From: Ampullaceana balthica
Taxonomy: Eukaryota; Mollusca; Gastropoda; Lymnaeidae
NCBI GenBank assembly: GCA_944989445.1
Contig: CALYLW010001391.1
Location: 1 to 64,000, forward strand
Length of the DNA: 64,000 bases
Reading direction: 5' to 3'
Positions 45,736-57,975 of the stretch are shown here, piece after piece (position 1 is the first letter of the stretch; each line of letters opens with the position of its first letter). The notes beneath the pieces are model-generated. The model did not search any database. It had not been told where the DNA came from and saw only the letters and a program-made list of their open reading frames with translations. The translations under genes were made by a program, and so were the position numbers.

Positions 45736-47718
45736 AAATACTGCACCAAAAATAACTCGTTTTGAACGTCCGCGTAAACTCTATATGATTGGCTGTAGGA
45801 GTCATGTGTGTTTGAGAGACCAATCGCTATAGATGACGGGACAGAATTTAGTCTTTTATTATATAAGAGGAGGAGGAGTGTTCGTGATCTTGTCTAGTGG
45901 AATGATATGAGCGCATCCTTGGGGTTTTCTATGAACACATAGTGGATATTCACCCCACGCTTTTTATTTGTTTATCCGTATACGTTTCGTAAATCCCATA
46001 TCTGTTGTTTTTTTAACTTCTATTTTGGGGACATTAAATGTTTTTCAAACTATTTTGTAGAATATATTTTTTTAATTTAAAAAAAAACATCACAAAGTTA
46101 AGTTAATTTTATTCCAAGTTTTCCCCAATATGGGATAGTACTAAGGTATAATAGCTAAAGCGTTTTTTAAGGACCTTTTCTATTTATCCCATACACTGTT
46201 GGGCAACTAAGGAACCGTGGTTCAAGGCTGCTGTGCATAAAATATTCCGTCGTCTGTTGACTGTTGTCTGTAAATACAACTCGTCTTGCATTATCTAATC
46301 TAATACATAATCGCCCTCCCTATGCGTGTGTCTCCCCATCGAAAGACGCGCAAAAAAGCACTCGAAAGGCACGCAAAAAGACGCGCAAAATTATTATAAA
46401 TAAATTTAAAATTTTCGCCGTAATAAGTATTATATGACGTCATTGTTTTAGCACAGAGCGTCAATTACCGAAACAACGCACGAGTTATGCGTGTGTGTAA
46501 GCCTTAGCAGGCTTTTCCACTGGTCAACCATAATGGGCACCTACGCACCTACACATCGGCACCTACGACCTGGTTATCTGAATATCGGGCAGGCCTGTCG
46601 TTTTAAGTTCTTTACTTGGCCGAAACTGATCCTAGAGCCATACTCTGTGGATCCCTGGGTTAGTGTTAAAGGGACACACTGTCTGCACCGCCAATTTAAA
46701 TGTATTGATTGAGGAGATTAGACGGTTACTGCTTTGACGGCTTGCGCCTAGCGGGTGGAACGTTTCATGAGAAATGGGGAGAGGGGAGATTGCAATAGGG
46801 AAGGGGGATGCGTTCAACACCTCATTTTCTATCCGGACTCCCAGTGGACGTGATTATTACAGGGTGTTGGAGATCAATGATGGAACAATTGTAAAATTCC
46901 ATTACTCATAAATGATATCCACGGTCCACGTTTTACGTCGATCCCCACAGATCTACGTTTTTTTAGGCCCTTCTCAGTGTGAGGCGGCCAGGCCCTTCCC
47001 AATTTTCGTCATAATTATATGTTGACGATTTCGAAACGATATCATTCAACTATAACCTGTTGGCGTCAGTAATTTTCAGGAGGGGGGTCGTTTTGTAAAA
47101 TGACGTGTAGAAATAGTAATGACTTTGATTTCGTTGTTATTGAAGTAGATGTCTAACTTTATGAGTTTTATCTGTAGATCTTTTTTTTAATATAAATATT
47201 TAAACCAGGGGCCAGTGTTTCTCAGCATGTGTTATCATTGGGGGTTCGATGTCGCTCTTGGGAATTATTTATATACTTTAGGGAATCCCTTCCTTTATTG
47301 AAATAGATTCTAAAGACTGGCCCCGCGAGTCAAAATGTACGGCCAGTAGTTTAGTAAACAATTAATCGCAGCCCTATGCACGTTTCTTTGTTCCACTGAT
47401 GGTATGTCTGAATAGTCCAATGCCCTATGCCTATAATATTCGTTCTATTTATGTATCGGGATAAAAGTGAAGAACTAGCTGGGTCAGAGTACGTAAACAT
47501 GACTCCCCCCCACCCCCCAATTAAGGTAAGTGTTGCCTTGTGCGCGGTTAATAGTTTGGGTTGCCCTTCAAAGTACTTCAAACGTGGAATGTTTCAGTAT
47601 TGGAAAACACTCATCCGCTACTTGAAACAAACATCAATATATATTTTTCCATCTTAAATAGTAATAGTAATAGTAATAGCTGGGAGTTTATTATTAAAGG
47701 GAGCCTCTGGGAACTTGC
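45736..47718. other. Non-coding with one family B fragment
   Basis: A piece at about 46400-46460 is an antisense family B fragment (CGCCGTAATAAGTATTATAT, then GACGTCATTG). A short AAGACGCGCAAAA duplication lies at 46340-46390. I see no supported gene. Confidence 0.45.
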
Positions 47719-47936
47719 GTAACGTCGAGATTACTGTACATTTCAACGGTGTAACTGTAACGTCGAGATTACTGTACATTTCAACGGTGTAACTGTAACG
47801 TCGAGATTACTGTACATTTCAACGGTGTAACTGTAACGTCGAGATTACTGTACATTTCAACGGTGTAACTGTAACGTCGAGATTACTGTACATTTCAACG
47901 GTGTAACTGTAACGTCGAGATTACTGTACATTTCAA
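47719..47936. repeat. 38-bp tandem repeat, about 5.7 copies
   Basis: Unit TAACGTCGAGATTACTGTAC followed by ATTTCAACGGTGTAACTG, with copies identical. Confidence 0.97.
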
Positions 47937-48002
47937 ATTTGACAAGCTTAAATGAGTTTTATTCGAGGATGGCCAACACACTCACTGGGGAGTGAGTCTT
48001 AA

Positions 48003-48452
48003 AACAAACAACCCGTAAAAACAAACGTTTGACTATAAATCCCTTATATATGAGACATAAATAAAATTATTGACAGTGTTCAATATAATACGCACCGCGC
48101 GACAGACTAGCTTAAACATTTACAGACTGAACGTGACTGAACTCCCCGTGCTGTAAAACACGGGTATGTGGTCATCGAGGGCTGGAGTGAACATCAAGTG
48201 ACCCGTGGGGGTCAACTGTAGCAGACGGCTACACATGCTACATAGAGATAAACTAAAAATTCATTAATTTAATTACGGTACATTTGATCGATCTGAAATT
48301 TTGATACAATGCATTGTTAGGTGACAAGTCTATGTGCAAAATTTCAGCTTGATATGATCACGGGAAATGGGTCATTTTTTTACTTTTGTTTTTCTGCCGG
48401 ACCACAACAGACAGAGACAGACAAGACGGTGAAGTTAATATGAGGGATTTAT
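48003..48452 (+). mobile_element. Family A element, near full-length
   Basis: From AAAACAAACAACCCGTAAAA to GTTAATATGAGGGATTTATA, with the TTGATCGATCTGAAATTTTG core and the CAATATAATACGCACCGCGC block shared with the 33202 and A3 copies. Confidence 0.88.
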
Positions 48453-48773
48453 AAAAAAAGCGCGCTTGAACCAGGGAGCATTGCGTTCCCAAATTTTCTA
48501 GAAGGCTTGTTTGAGTTTAATCTCTTAAAGCCTCGGTCAGTACCTGGGTAACCTGCGCCAGTGGCTGAGTGGGGCCATACAAAGTTGTCTATTAGCAGGG
48601 GTCCACCGCCGCCCTAACCTCCCCCGGCGTATCTACTAAATGGTGGCCCCTCAGCTAGTTATAATTATAAGTGTTTAAAATAAAAGCACATTGGTGGCTC
48701 TATTTTATTAAGTGTTCCGAAAATCCTGTCTGAGTCGGTGTCCTTTAACCCGCTCTGCCCGTACCTATCCCCC

Positions 48774-48778
<5 letters not shown>

Positions 48779-48820
<42 letters not shown>
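48779..48820. repeat. (CA)n microsatellite
   Basis: About 21 AC dinucleotides, directly followed by a hAT MITE. Confidence 0.97.
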
Positions 48821-48823
<3 letters not shown>

Positions 48824-49016
48824 GCCGGTCTTAGTCCACTGCAATCTATGCGGCCTAAGTGGGCCCCGCGCATTCATAGGCCTCCACCTATCTTAATTTT
48901 CACTTATTATCCTTATTACATGTAATTCCTTTTTCCCTACCCAAACTGGGCCCAGCACAATCAATTTTTGCATACTAAGCCGCATTGGGCCTCCGAAATT
49001 TCTAAGACTGGCCATG
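48820..49016. mobile_element. hAT MITE inserted in a (CA)n tract
   Basis: Ends CAGGGCCGGTCTTAG and CTAAGACTGGCCATG, with GGGCCCCGC / CTGGGCCCAGC sub-ends. ACACACAC continues on the right side (49018-49027), consistent with an 8-bp CA-type duplication. Confidence 0.85.
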
Positions 49017-49424
49017 AACACACACACCTTAATTTTTTGAACAGGATCAACGACTGCCTAGCCCACTTGTCTGATACCTTTTACCTAACATGACTCACCC
49101 TTAGTTCACACACTTTGTCAACAAACGCAACTAAGGTGCAACTATTTCATTCACATAGAGGGCCATCAGTTATTAGAAAGCTGTTCTCCAAAAGGTTACA
49201 CCGCAAAAAAAAACCGTGCAAAATTTGTTAGTTCAGCAAAGTAGCCGTGGCGAATTTTGGTTAAACATTAGGGGGGAAAACATGCTAGAAAGTTAGCAAT
49301 AGGGACGCTTTTCTAACATAAAAGCGCCCCCAGCCCCCCTCCCACGCACACAATCTAAAACAGTACCAGTGCTTAATCCAATATTTTATAGTTATAGACC
49401 TCCCTTCAAAACTGAGGATTACTG

Positions 49425-49515
49425 GGTCCTAATCCTACGCTTCTCCGTGGTATATGTCTAGTCTTGCATTTTTGTTAAAGTTTTAAACGATTGTGTGTTG
49501 GTTTTCCTGGTATGG
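49425..49515 (-). repeat. Dispersed block shared with 2622-2705
   Basis: GTCCTAATCCTACGCTTCTC, TATGTCTAGTCTTGCATTTT and GTTGGTTTTCCTGGT match the SINE-related block near 2650. Confidence 0.6.
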
Positions 49516-50423
49516 ATTTGTTCTTGCATACGCAATAAGAAAAGTGTTTTTATCCCTTCATCTATCTGAGCAAACGATTATTTGAACACAGCTAACCGCT
49601 ATACTTTTAATACTTTTTTTAAAAAAAGGAAGTGTTTACGATTAGCTTCGGTGTTTTATCTCTTTCCAAGTCTGACTTGTCTTTACTTCACTGGGTCACT
49701 AAATATATTACTTCGCCAAAGGCATTGAACTGCCCTGCCACATCTTCGACCCCCCCCGCCCCCTTAATGGGTTTAATTATAAGACCTAATAATGCTGTCA
49801 CCCGTTTGAGTCATCACAATTTGAAACTTATACACTGTACTTCTTTGATGGCAGAGAAGAGGGAAATGGCGGGCTGGTGGCCGAGAAAATGTGGGGCTAT
49901 AAATAAACTGACGCGATACTTACCGCCGTATCAGCTGTGACGTACTGGCCATGTCAAGCCGAGAGAACCTGTTGATAGACTGGATTATGTCAAACCGAGA
50001 GAATCTGTTGATGGATTTGATTGTGTTAGCAGAGGTGTGTTCGGTTCTGTGTCTTCTGGAATAAATATGTAACACAAAATAACCATCTGTAATTAACACA
50101 GGATAGTAACGGCGTGAGCAAGCCGTTGACGATGTTTTTCTATAAACTGTGATTTATAGAAAAGTTTACTATAGTTTTTTGTTAATAGTGTTGTTTTTCT
50201 TAGAAAATGAAATATTAACATTTACACTTATTATAATTTAATTAAACACATTATAATTCAATATTTTAAAAACAAAATTCTATTTCCTTTATGAGGTAGA
50301 GTGATGCCGTGATATTTCGTATCGGATTTGTTCGTTTGTGGTGGGGTTTTTTTTCCCGGTATACGAGCTGTGCCAGTTTCAAGCCATCATGTCCCATGAC
50401 ATCTACTGTAGACACTGAACAGA
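49516..50423. other. Presumed upstream region of the gene at 50424
   Basis: AT-rich, with a near-repeat at 49950-50015 (AAGCCGAGAGAACCTGTTGA and its variant). No clear TATA box or initiator can be assigned, and there is no supported coding sequence. Confidence 0.35.
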
Positions 50424-51178
50424 ATGGATTATAATGAAGATAGTACTAGCCATGTCCATGACCGCCACGGTCACAGCACGGGCACATATACCGATGGCCG
50501 TAGACTTCCACTTCGACCAGATCCACCAAACTTCGGCCCGTCCTCCCACGCCTACGACGTTGGTATCAACGTTGGCGACGACTCGGACCCGGAGCCACCG
50601 GCGGATTACGACATGGACGAGGCGGAGGATAACCCGCTTAACGGCCACGTGGTCACGCCCTATGACCCCCACGCCGGCGGGACTCGTGGCGGCCGCGACC
50701 TCCACTCTGTGAGTTTAGAAATGCACGACATGCCGGACAACGGAACCCCCCGCAACCACCTCGGCACCTTGACCCGCGGTGACCACCGCATCTTCACGCT
50801 GAGGCACCGGCGCGACGCCAGCCGCAACGGCTTCGAGTACTTCAAGCAGCTCAAGCGGCAGATCAGCCGCGGGTTCGAGGACGACGTCGATGCTCAGTCG
50901 GTGGGGAGCCTGCACTTCGAGGATCTCCGGGAGGCGCGCCAGTTCCTGGCCACCATTCGTGTCCGCAGGAAGAAGTCCACGGCCAAGAGAAACAGCGTGA
51001 CCGACACGGTTGAGGTACTACTCCCTGGCGATGAGAGTCCTAGCGGAGGGGAGGAAGGGGACGACGCGTACGAGGAAGTGGGTCTGCCCAGCACCAGGCA
51101 GAAGACAAAAGGTTTGACCGAGAGGCTCATCTTGGCCAGGCAGGAGAAGTCAATGAGAGAACAGTCCAGAAATACAAG
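50424..51178 (+). CDS. Unrecognised gene, first coding exon (hydrophilic N-terminal region)
   Basis: Starts with the ATG at 50424 (MDYNEDSTSHVHDRHGHS) and stays open for 251 codons to the donor ACAAG|GTACAC at 51179, leaving two bases. Four more codons would reach a stop in the intron. GC content and codon bias toward C/G at third positions stand out sharply from the AT-rich flanks, which supports real coding. Residues 1-25 are His/Asp-rich, 52-69 strongly acidic, about 110-150 basic and helical, 180-189 a basic cluster (RVRRKKSTAKR), 208-219 acidic, and 228-248 a charged helix. There is no signal peptide or membrane segment. It looks like the cytosolic N-terminus of a larger protein, possibly a membrane protein, but I do not recognise it. 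Later exons are not identified. Confidence 0.85.
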
Positions 51179-52576
51179 GTACACATTATAGCTAAACATT
51201 CCTATACAATGATTAATGCCAAATATTGAAAAATAAAATATTTTATCATGAAAGGAAACAATTAAAAACCCTCTTGTCACCTGTATCGATCACTAAAACA
51301 CTATCCCTTTATTTTAGATTGCACACTTCATTGGAAGTTTATAATTTTATGACAACTTAAGACGTGCTCCGTCATGGACAGAACACTTGAATGGCATCTG
51401 TTTTCAGTGCGCCAGCCTGCAATGTTAATGAAACCACCCAGCAATGACACCGCCGTTCATTAGACCGTTCTTTAGTAGACATCAGTGAGAATGGCATTCG
51501 GTGACTTATTTCTAAAATGAGACTTCCTTTTCATGACTTATCTCAGTTAGACTAGCGAACTAATTAGGTGACCACTGGCTTAGGCGACAACCAAATTACA
51601 TCACACACACACATTGAACATACAGCGAACTAAACAAGGCTTCAATATAACATGTACTACTACCGAGTGCTATCAAATCTAATTTCCAAAGAGTGTTGCC
51701 TTTTTTCAAACATCCCCAAATCTCCCTTGGCTACACACGCGGATTCGCTAAAACTTCAAAAGGATCCACTTCCCCCTTTTTTTCGTCCCAAGTACATACA
51801 CATTAAATGGATGAATACAGTCCCTAATTAAATCCCATGTGGTAAAAAAGTGGGGGAGGAAGGAAAAAATGAATGGGAAATATATCTTAAACTATCGATT
51901 CTTTATTGATTAAGCATGCAATGTTTCTTTGCTTTCTAAATTCAGAAGACGCCAACGTTTCTCTTCCTATCATTTGATTTGACCATCTAACAGCTCAGGC
52001 TTTTTTGTCCAACACAGTAATTGAAGTTAGTAGCTATAGTGACCCTTTTCCGTGTTGCATGATTTTTGGAGCCCTTTCAACAACTGTAACCTTCAAACTG
52101 CTCGGCAGGCGCAGTTGTGTGAACAACGCCGCACAGCAGTTTAGAATTACTGAGCAGCAAATATTGATAAGGGCAACATAATGTCTGTTTGTGGGGTTTA
52201 AAATTGTACACAAAATTGGATGCTATGCAAATTTGAAAAAGGAGTTTGTTATTTTGCACACGGACCAACAAACCTTAGAGGGAACATTGTCTCCTGCCGA
52301 CATTTTTTCGAGCGCCCCTTCCAATTTTACCGTTAGCGCCCCTATAACTACGATATGTTGAATATATTTTCCTTTTCCGTTTAGCAATGATGCGCAAGCA
52401 CAGTGAATGAAACAAATTAGTTCATTCAAATTATATTAATAAAAAAATAAATCTTATCTAGCTCACCAGTTCAAAAGTTCAATGACAAATGACTTTAAAT
52501 TCTATCACTTTATACTTTATAACAACTGCTGTAGATTTTTAATTCCTATTCGTTAACTAGTTTTGGGATAACATTA
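51179..52576. other. Presumed intron and intergenic sequence
   Basis: AT-rich. I see no convincing acceptor followed by a phase-compatible exon. Confidence 0.35.
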
Positions 52577-52929
52577 TAAGGGGCCGTCCATAAAGTAAGT
52601 CACGATCCTAAAAAAAAAGGGGGGGGGGTTAGAAAGTGTGAGCGTTTGTGGGAGGGGGGTCTGGCCATGTGTGATGTCACACATTTATTTTTTTATGTTT
52701 TTCTCTAATTATTTTTTTTAATATATTTTTTGTGTAGATTTTAAATAGCTTTAAAAATAATTTTCAAACATTTTTCAAACTTTCGAATTATGTTTATGTC
52801 AAAATAGCATGAAATGCGTATCTCCTGAATGTGTTGTTCATAAATCTGAATTGGATGCAGGGGGAATAAAATAAGGATCAGGAATGGTTTGAAAATCATG
52901 TTCGCACCAGCCAATATTTCACTCAAATT

Positions 52930-53241
52930 GTGAAATATCAGGACATAAAATGTTGCGACAAAGTACGAAGCTCATATTTCAACGTTTTACCTTCGAGTTT
53001 CTTTCCTTCTCTAATCTTAATCAACCAAACAACTGATGGATTGAAAGCTTCAGAAAGAGTAGATGCAGATTCTCATAAATTTCCTTCCTTTTTGTGGCAC
53101 AAACTCTCAAATTTGATGACATTATGCCGTGATCAACAGGAGTTTTCAAAGTACAACCATATGATCTTTATTGTCCATCTTTGCAGACCAGCTTACTTGA
53201 TCGAATTTGCTAAGTATGTCAGTTATATTTTGCCTCATTAA
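52930..53241 (+). CDS. Unknown ORF 1 of the TAA-flanked transposon
   Basis: A 103-residue frame. The distinctive parts are FNVLPSSFFPSLILINQTTD and EFSKYNHMIFIVHLCRPAYL, followed by IEFAKYVSYILPH. It has the amino-acid balance of a real protein, unlike shadow frames. The next ORF starts two bases after its stop in another frame, so the two may be one protein broken by a frameshift. The family is not recognised; it shows no DDE triad or finger motif. Confidence 0.5.
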   Translation: MKYQDIKCCDKVRSSYFNVLPSSFFPSLILINQTTDGLKASERVDADSHKFPSFLWHKLSNLMTLCRDQQEFSKYNHMIFIVHLCRPAYLIEFAKYVSYILPH

Positions 53242-53243
53242 CA

Positions 53244-53492
53244 ATGTATAAGAAATATGCAGAACAACACAGAGCTCGGGCTCAGGGGAATGTGCCCACC
53301 CAAACTGTTCAAGAATCAACTCAGATAAAACGCATCCGTGCTTTGAGAATCGCTTCTAGAAGGCAAAGAGAACCCATGGCAGTTATTGCCAGAAGAGAAA
53401 ATGCACATACAGAGGCTGTTGAGGGGCTAGATGAGGACGAGTTGATCTGTCTGCAATTATCCTACCAGGAAACGATGATGGTGAAAGATTGA
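53244..53492 (+). CDS. Unknown ORF 2 of the TAA-flanked transposon
   Basis: An 82-residue, strongly basic then acidic frame: MYKKYAEQHRARAQGN, IKRIRALRIASRRQREPMAV, ending DEDELICLQLSYQETMMVKD. It may be a DNA-binding or tail segment. It lies 2 bp after ORF 1 and is likely a continuation in a shifted frame or a second exon. Not recognised. Confidence 0.45.
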   Translation: MYKKYAEQHRARAQGNVPTQTVQESTQIKRIRALRIASRRQREPMAVIARRENAHTEAVEGLDEDELICLQLSYQETMMVKD

Positions 53493-53982
53493 TGTCTGTC
53501 ATAACTATGGATGAACTCTTCACTTCACCGTTGTAAGATGATGTCCAGTGAATATTTTTGAATTAAACATAAGTCACAGGACCATAATAAACAGATTCAA
53601 TATAGCACATGAGTTGGTAACATAATTTGTCCCATCTAGTATTTTTTTAGTCAAATTGTTTTGTTTTCTTTTTATTATTTAATCACTGGGTGAGTCAAGT
53701 TTCGCTAATCTACTTCTTATCCTGTGTCAATACTATCAATAGACTGCATAATCGGAAGATTATTTAAAACGTGACCTCACCCATTTTACATGAAAAGGTA
53801 GCAGATAAATGATGTGTATTATAAAATTGTCAAGTCTAATTTTTGTTTTCAAATTCGATCTAGATTGAGTTACTGTTTCATTGAATGATTGAGTTACTGT
53901 TTCATTGAATGACTGTGACAACTGTTGACAATTAACTATTCTACTATTAAAGTCATTTTAATAATCTGATAGTTCTTTTAAG

Positions 53983-54136
53983 TAGAGGTGTACCGGATTT
54001 CGGCTCCTGCTCCGGCAAATCCGGAATCCAGCTATTTTTAGAAATCGGGCTTCGGCTCCGGCAGGATTTCACTTCATAAATCTGGCCAAATCCGGCTCCT
54101 GCAGGATTTCAAAATTTTGAATCCGGTACATCCCTG
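53983..54136. mobile_element. Small hAT-like MITE
   Basis: Left TAGAGGTGTACCGGATTTCG, right GAATCCGGTACATCCCTG. Flanks CTTTTAAG and CTTTAAAG are an 8-bp duplication with one mismatch. The inside repeats CCGGCTCC / AAATCCGG. Nested in the TAA-flanked transposon. Confidence 0.8.
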
Positions 54137-54350
54137 CTTTAAAGTAGAAATTTTATATTTTAATACAGTTTAATAGTGAAGTGTATTTTAAGTATTTAAT
54201 TAAATATTTTAATTAGGTGTTAATTTAAAAAAAAATCGAAAGTGTGGCGTACTTTAGGGGTGGTGGTCTCGAGATTTCGAGATTTGTGACAGGGGGGAGG
54301 TGGGTCTAAAATTGTCAAAATAACGTGACGTACTTTATGGACGGCCCTAA

Positions 54351-56525
54351 CATATCATTGAAGTTAACGCCTTTAAACAGATTAATAAAAAAAAACCTGC
54401 GTCTTGAATTGCATTGTACTCAATTTGATTCTCAAAAGTTCGAATTAATTGGTCATCTTTGGGAAAATCTGGTAAAATCGAAATTTGAGAGAAAAAAATC
54501 TTGGACAAAAAAAGCAATAAAAAAAATTATTAAAAAACTGATATTTTTTTCAAATAAAATGTAATTGGTGACATAACTAAACGTTAATGCATTATAAGTT
54601 ATTAATTAGTTAATTATATTTTTTGGTCAGTCAGAATGTCAATGTCAAAAATTGAATTCTTAAAAAAAAATCAGCTTCTCTATTGTTTTAGCTCCCATCC
54701 CATAAATCCCTTTGCAGCCCCATTTGCAGATATTTTCCTGGAGCTGGAAATCTGTGCTCCTGTAACTTTATTTACATTTGTGTTTTTAACAAAATATATT
54801 TTCGAAACGTACAATTTTTACAACTTGTAGAAAACATATGATTGTAAATATGCCAGTGAATGTAAAATATTAAAATCACATTTTTTGTGTGTGGTAATCT
54901 TTCAGGCCTATACGGATAAACATTTGAAAATTAACCAAATGTTATCAAGTGTCCATCTAGCCTTAACATAGCTTTATGTGTGAATTCTTAACTTAATATA
55001 ATATAACCAACACAAATAAATTCAAATCTCTAATACTAGTCATTAAATACAATTTATACTATAATATATATTTTATACATTATTTTATCATATTACATGT
55101 ATTGTCATCTCTTGGGTTTACTGGCATGATGAAAACTCTTGGCTCCTGTTCGCAGGTTAAGTAAATACCCGGGAAATAAGAAAACTGCCACTTTCCGAAA
55201 CGTCCAGGTAGGATAGTCACGTGTGCCCGCGTCCAATCCTTGATCAAAGATAAGTTTTTGTCAGTTTATGTTTGGAAAGTGAACGTTAGACTTAAAAACT
55301 TGTTCCGAATTTTGAAAAGCAGATTCTCAAAGTTATACTATACATAAGGAAAACTTGTGACCGACCTATGCACTGTTTTATCGTCACCAAACATTCCAGA
55401 GAACAAATTAGTATATATCTCTTGGAGACCGTTTACAGATACTAACATTATTTCCGCGACCTTGGTAACTTTCATCAGTTGGCAAAGATCTGATTTCCGA
55501 TCTCAGTAATATGTCTGTCTATGATCATATATAATGACTGGAAAATGAACTTGTGTCCAGCATTCACACATGAACTCGGATCAGTTCTATTCACAACTTC
55601 GTCATGAATTTAGTGTCTTATTCGTTTGTGTTATTTTCCTTCTTTGTAATCTGCTTATGTCAAATCTTTTGTCATATTATCATACATTTCAAATAACTGA
55701 ATCGCATACAGGAATACAACGTAATGGCGGCACTCAACTCAATACCAGGCTCCCCGATAGCTTTATTGACGACATCATTTTCAAAAGTAAATATTTCCGA
55801 AAACACACACATAAACACTGTTTCTCGAAATGATTTATCTTTTTAATTAGTGATTTTGCTTCGTGAACAGATGGTGTAATTTTGCCATACCCATGCATTG
55901 GTAAAGGTACTGAATACTCGTAATTAACGTTTGCTAAAATTTCACTGAGATATGAAACAAAATACGCGTGGGTGAGCTCCTTAATCATTATTTTGTCACG
56001 AAGTCGTGAAATAACGTGGAAGTGTTTGACTTCAATGCGCAGCTGGTTACATAGTCGACAGTTGAGAAGGACTTCCTAGAACGCGAGAGTTTGGGACCTA
56101 CGCAGACCTTATAGTGGCCCTGCCACTTGTCTGCTTCAACTTATAGTTAACCCGCTTTGATGATTTTTTTCGGTTTAAAAAGAACCAAGAACCAATCATA
56201 TTAAAAGCACTTTGGAAACCTTGATAGACATTGTGTATGTGTGGTACAAATTTATGGTGGCTATTTCTATCAATATTTACTCGAGTAGACTTTCCACTGT
56301 CCCTGTTGATATGACCACTTCAACCCGGACAGTTGTCTCCCTCTAAACGTTCTCCTTGTCACGATTCATGCCAGCAGGGTCGTCGATCAATGCCGATGAC
56401 GGGCGGTGATCTATTTACGGCATGTCATGGTTTCATTGATGGTGAACTTGATACGTTGAGCTCAGACTCTGCACGGTACCTTGTTGAAATGTGGCGACAC
56501 ATATTAGCTTTTGTTGTTCAACATT
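54351..56525. other. No recognisable gene
   Basis: AT-rich. The open frames at 55570-55833 (+) and 55734-55988 (-) overlap each other and have no recognisable domains, so neither is supported. Confidence 0.4.
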
Positions 56526-56828
56526 TAATTAAAGGAGGCCTTTTCTTTTTGCGTTGTGTCTTGAAGCAATGTACATGTATTTACTATTACCAGTTTTGAC
56601 GGAGCTCACGGTTGTTAAATGTTTACCTCATTTCCCGTGCTTGCCTGCGTGTATGTATGTGGGAGGTCGGATGTTAATTAAAGGAGGCCTTTTGTTTTTG
56701 CTCTGTGACTTGAAGTAATGTATTTACTATTACCAGTTTTGACGGAGCTCACGATTGTTGAATATGTTTCCCTCATTTCCTGTAACCATGTAGGTTTTTG
56801 CGTGCACGTATGTGTGAGGTCGGATGTT
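56526..56828. repeat. Tandem duplication, about 150 bp, two copies
   Basis: Copy 1 is 56526-56674 and copy 2 is 56675-56828. Both start AATTAAAGGAGGCCTTTT and contain TATTTACTATTACCAGTTTT and GACGGAGCTCACG, ending GAGGTCGGATGTT. Diverged by substitutions and small indels. Confidence 0.9.
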
Positions 56829-56984
56829 GAAAGACGGGAGAAGAAATTTCACTCGCACTCGCATAAACGCCGAACAAGAACTTTATAGATAGATATTAAG
56901 GGTTTTCGGCGTTTATCTCGTCTCAAAGGTTACTGCCTAGCCAGGCGAAATATGAATCAATTTCAAATGGAATTTTCCCTAGAT

Positions 56985-57275
56985 CAGGAGTCGGGAAACC
57001 ATTGCCCGCGAGCCAAATGTGGCTCTATTGATGGCTGCATCTGGCTCACAGACAAATGTTCGATTATTTTTAAAAAAAAGTTTTTTCAAACTCCTTTGAT
57101 CTACATAGTAATTGCATATTAAAAAACAGCATACAAAATTTATTATTGAAATTACACAAAATGCGGACATTTACTTGAATTTTAGTTGTCAACATAATGT
57201 ATACCTCTCATAGAATTACTTTTCAAAATATGCGGTGTTTATGTCTCTCTGAGACAAACATTTTCCCGACCCCTG
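56985..57275. mobile_element. hAT MITE with perfect 8-bp duplication
   Basis: Ends CAGGAGTCGGGAAACC and TTTTCCCGACCCCTG. The duplication CCCTAGAT is perfect (56977-56984, 57276-57283). Contains GTGGCTC / CTGGCTCAC blocks near the left end. Confidence 0.93.
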
Positions 57276-57796
57276 CCCTAGATTGTATTCCCAAACCAAT
57301 CATTACATGGTATTCTAATAAAGTGCTTTACTTTAATGCCATTGGAAAACTTGATCCTGAATGAAGTTTCAATAGTTAAAGAGTCATGAAAGATATATAA
57401 AAATGTTTAAATAATATTTTAATACCAATGTGCAACTAATTTTGCAGCTTAAGTAAAGCACTTTCTGTGCAACACTGTGCAGAAAACTCAAAACAATAAA
57501 GATATAAAAAAGTGCATGCAGATCTTTTACCAGAAAAGTTACATTTAAAAACAAACAAAACCAAAACAACTCAAAAAGCAATGATAAACAGAAGTAGAAG
57601 CATTAGAAATTGCTGCTACGTTTTTTCAACATGTTTCAAAAACGGTTAGACACTTTAATTTTTTCATTTATATAGCCCCCCTCCATCTTTTTTTCCTATT
57701 TACAAGTATTATTCATTTTTCTCCAGGTTGGAAGGGGATAAATGATAAATGGATCCATTCGTGCCTTCGTTTTTATCTGTGTATAAAAACTAATTT

Positions 57797-57975
57797 GTGG
57801 GACTCGGTGGTCGATCGGCAGCTCGCTCGGCTGGCGTACCGAGAGTCACGGGGACTGTTCCCGTGGCTAAAGGGCGTCCCTGAGTCCTCCGAATGGGTGC
57901 CTGAGATAAAGTAAAGGCCGTGTCTTAAGAAACGCGAACACTGCTTCACTGGCCCCGTAGGCCACCATGGTTTAA
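57797..57975 (+). mobile_element. tRNA-derived SINE, decayed
   Basis: The head GGTGGTCGATCGGCAGC holds an A-box-like TGGTCGATCGG. A decayed B-box region (GGGACTGTTCCCG) follows, then GAATGGGTGCC, which parallels the AAATGGGTACC block of the 1301-1574 SINE. It ends near the ACTTTACTTAATTTACT stretch. Confidence 0.7.

Larger units (their letters stand above)
52580..54347. mobile_element. DNA transposon with GGGGCCGTCC ends and TAA duplication
   Basis: Left end GGGGCCGTCCATAAAGTAAG at 52580 and right end GTACTTTATGGACGGCCC at 54347, flanked by TAA (52577-52579, 54348-54350). A 3-bp TAA duplication suggests the PIF/Harbinger-ISL2EU side of DNA transposons, but a TA duplication cannot be excluded. 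It contains two unknown ORFs and a nested hAT MITE, and is related to the MITE cluster at 12690-13900. Confidence 0.8.

Noticed and set aside
55570..55988. Hydrophobic + frame and opposite - frame
   Set aside because: They overlap on opposite strands; the hydrophobic stretch comes from T-rich DNA and no gene structure is visible.
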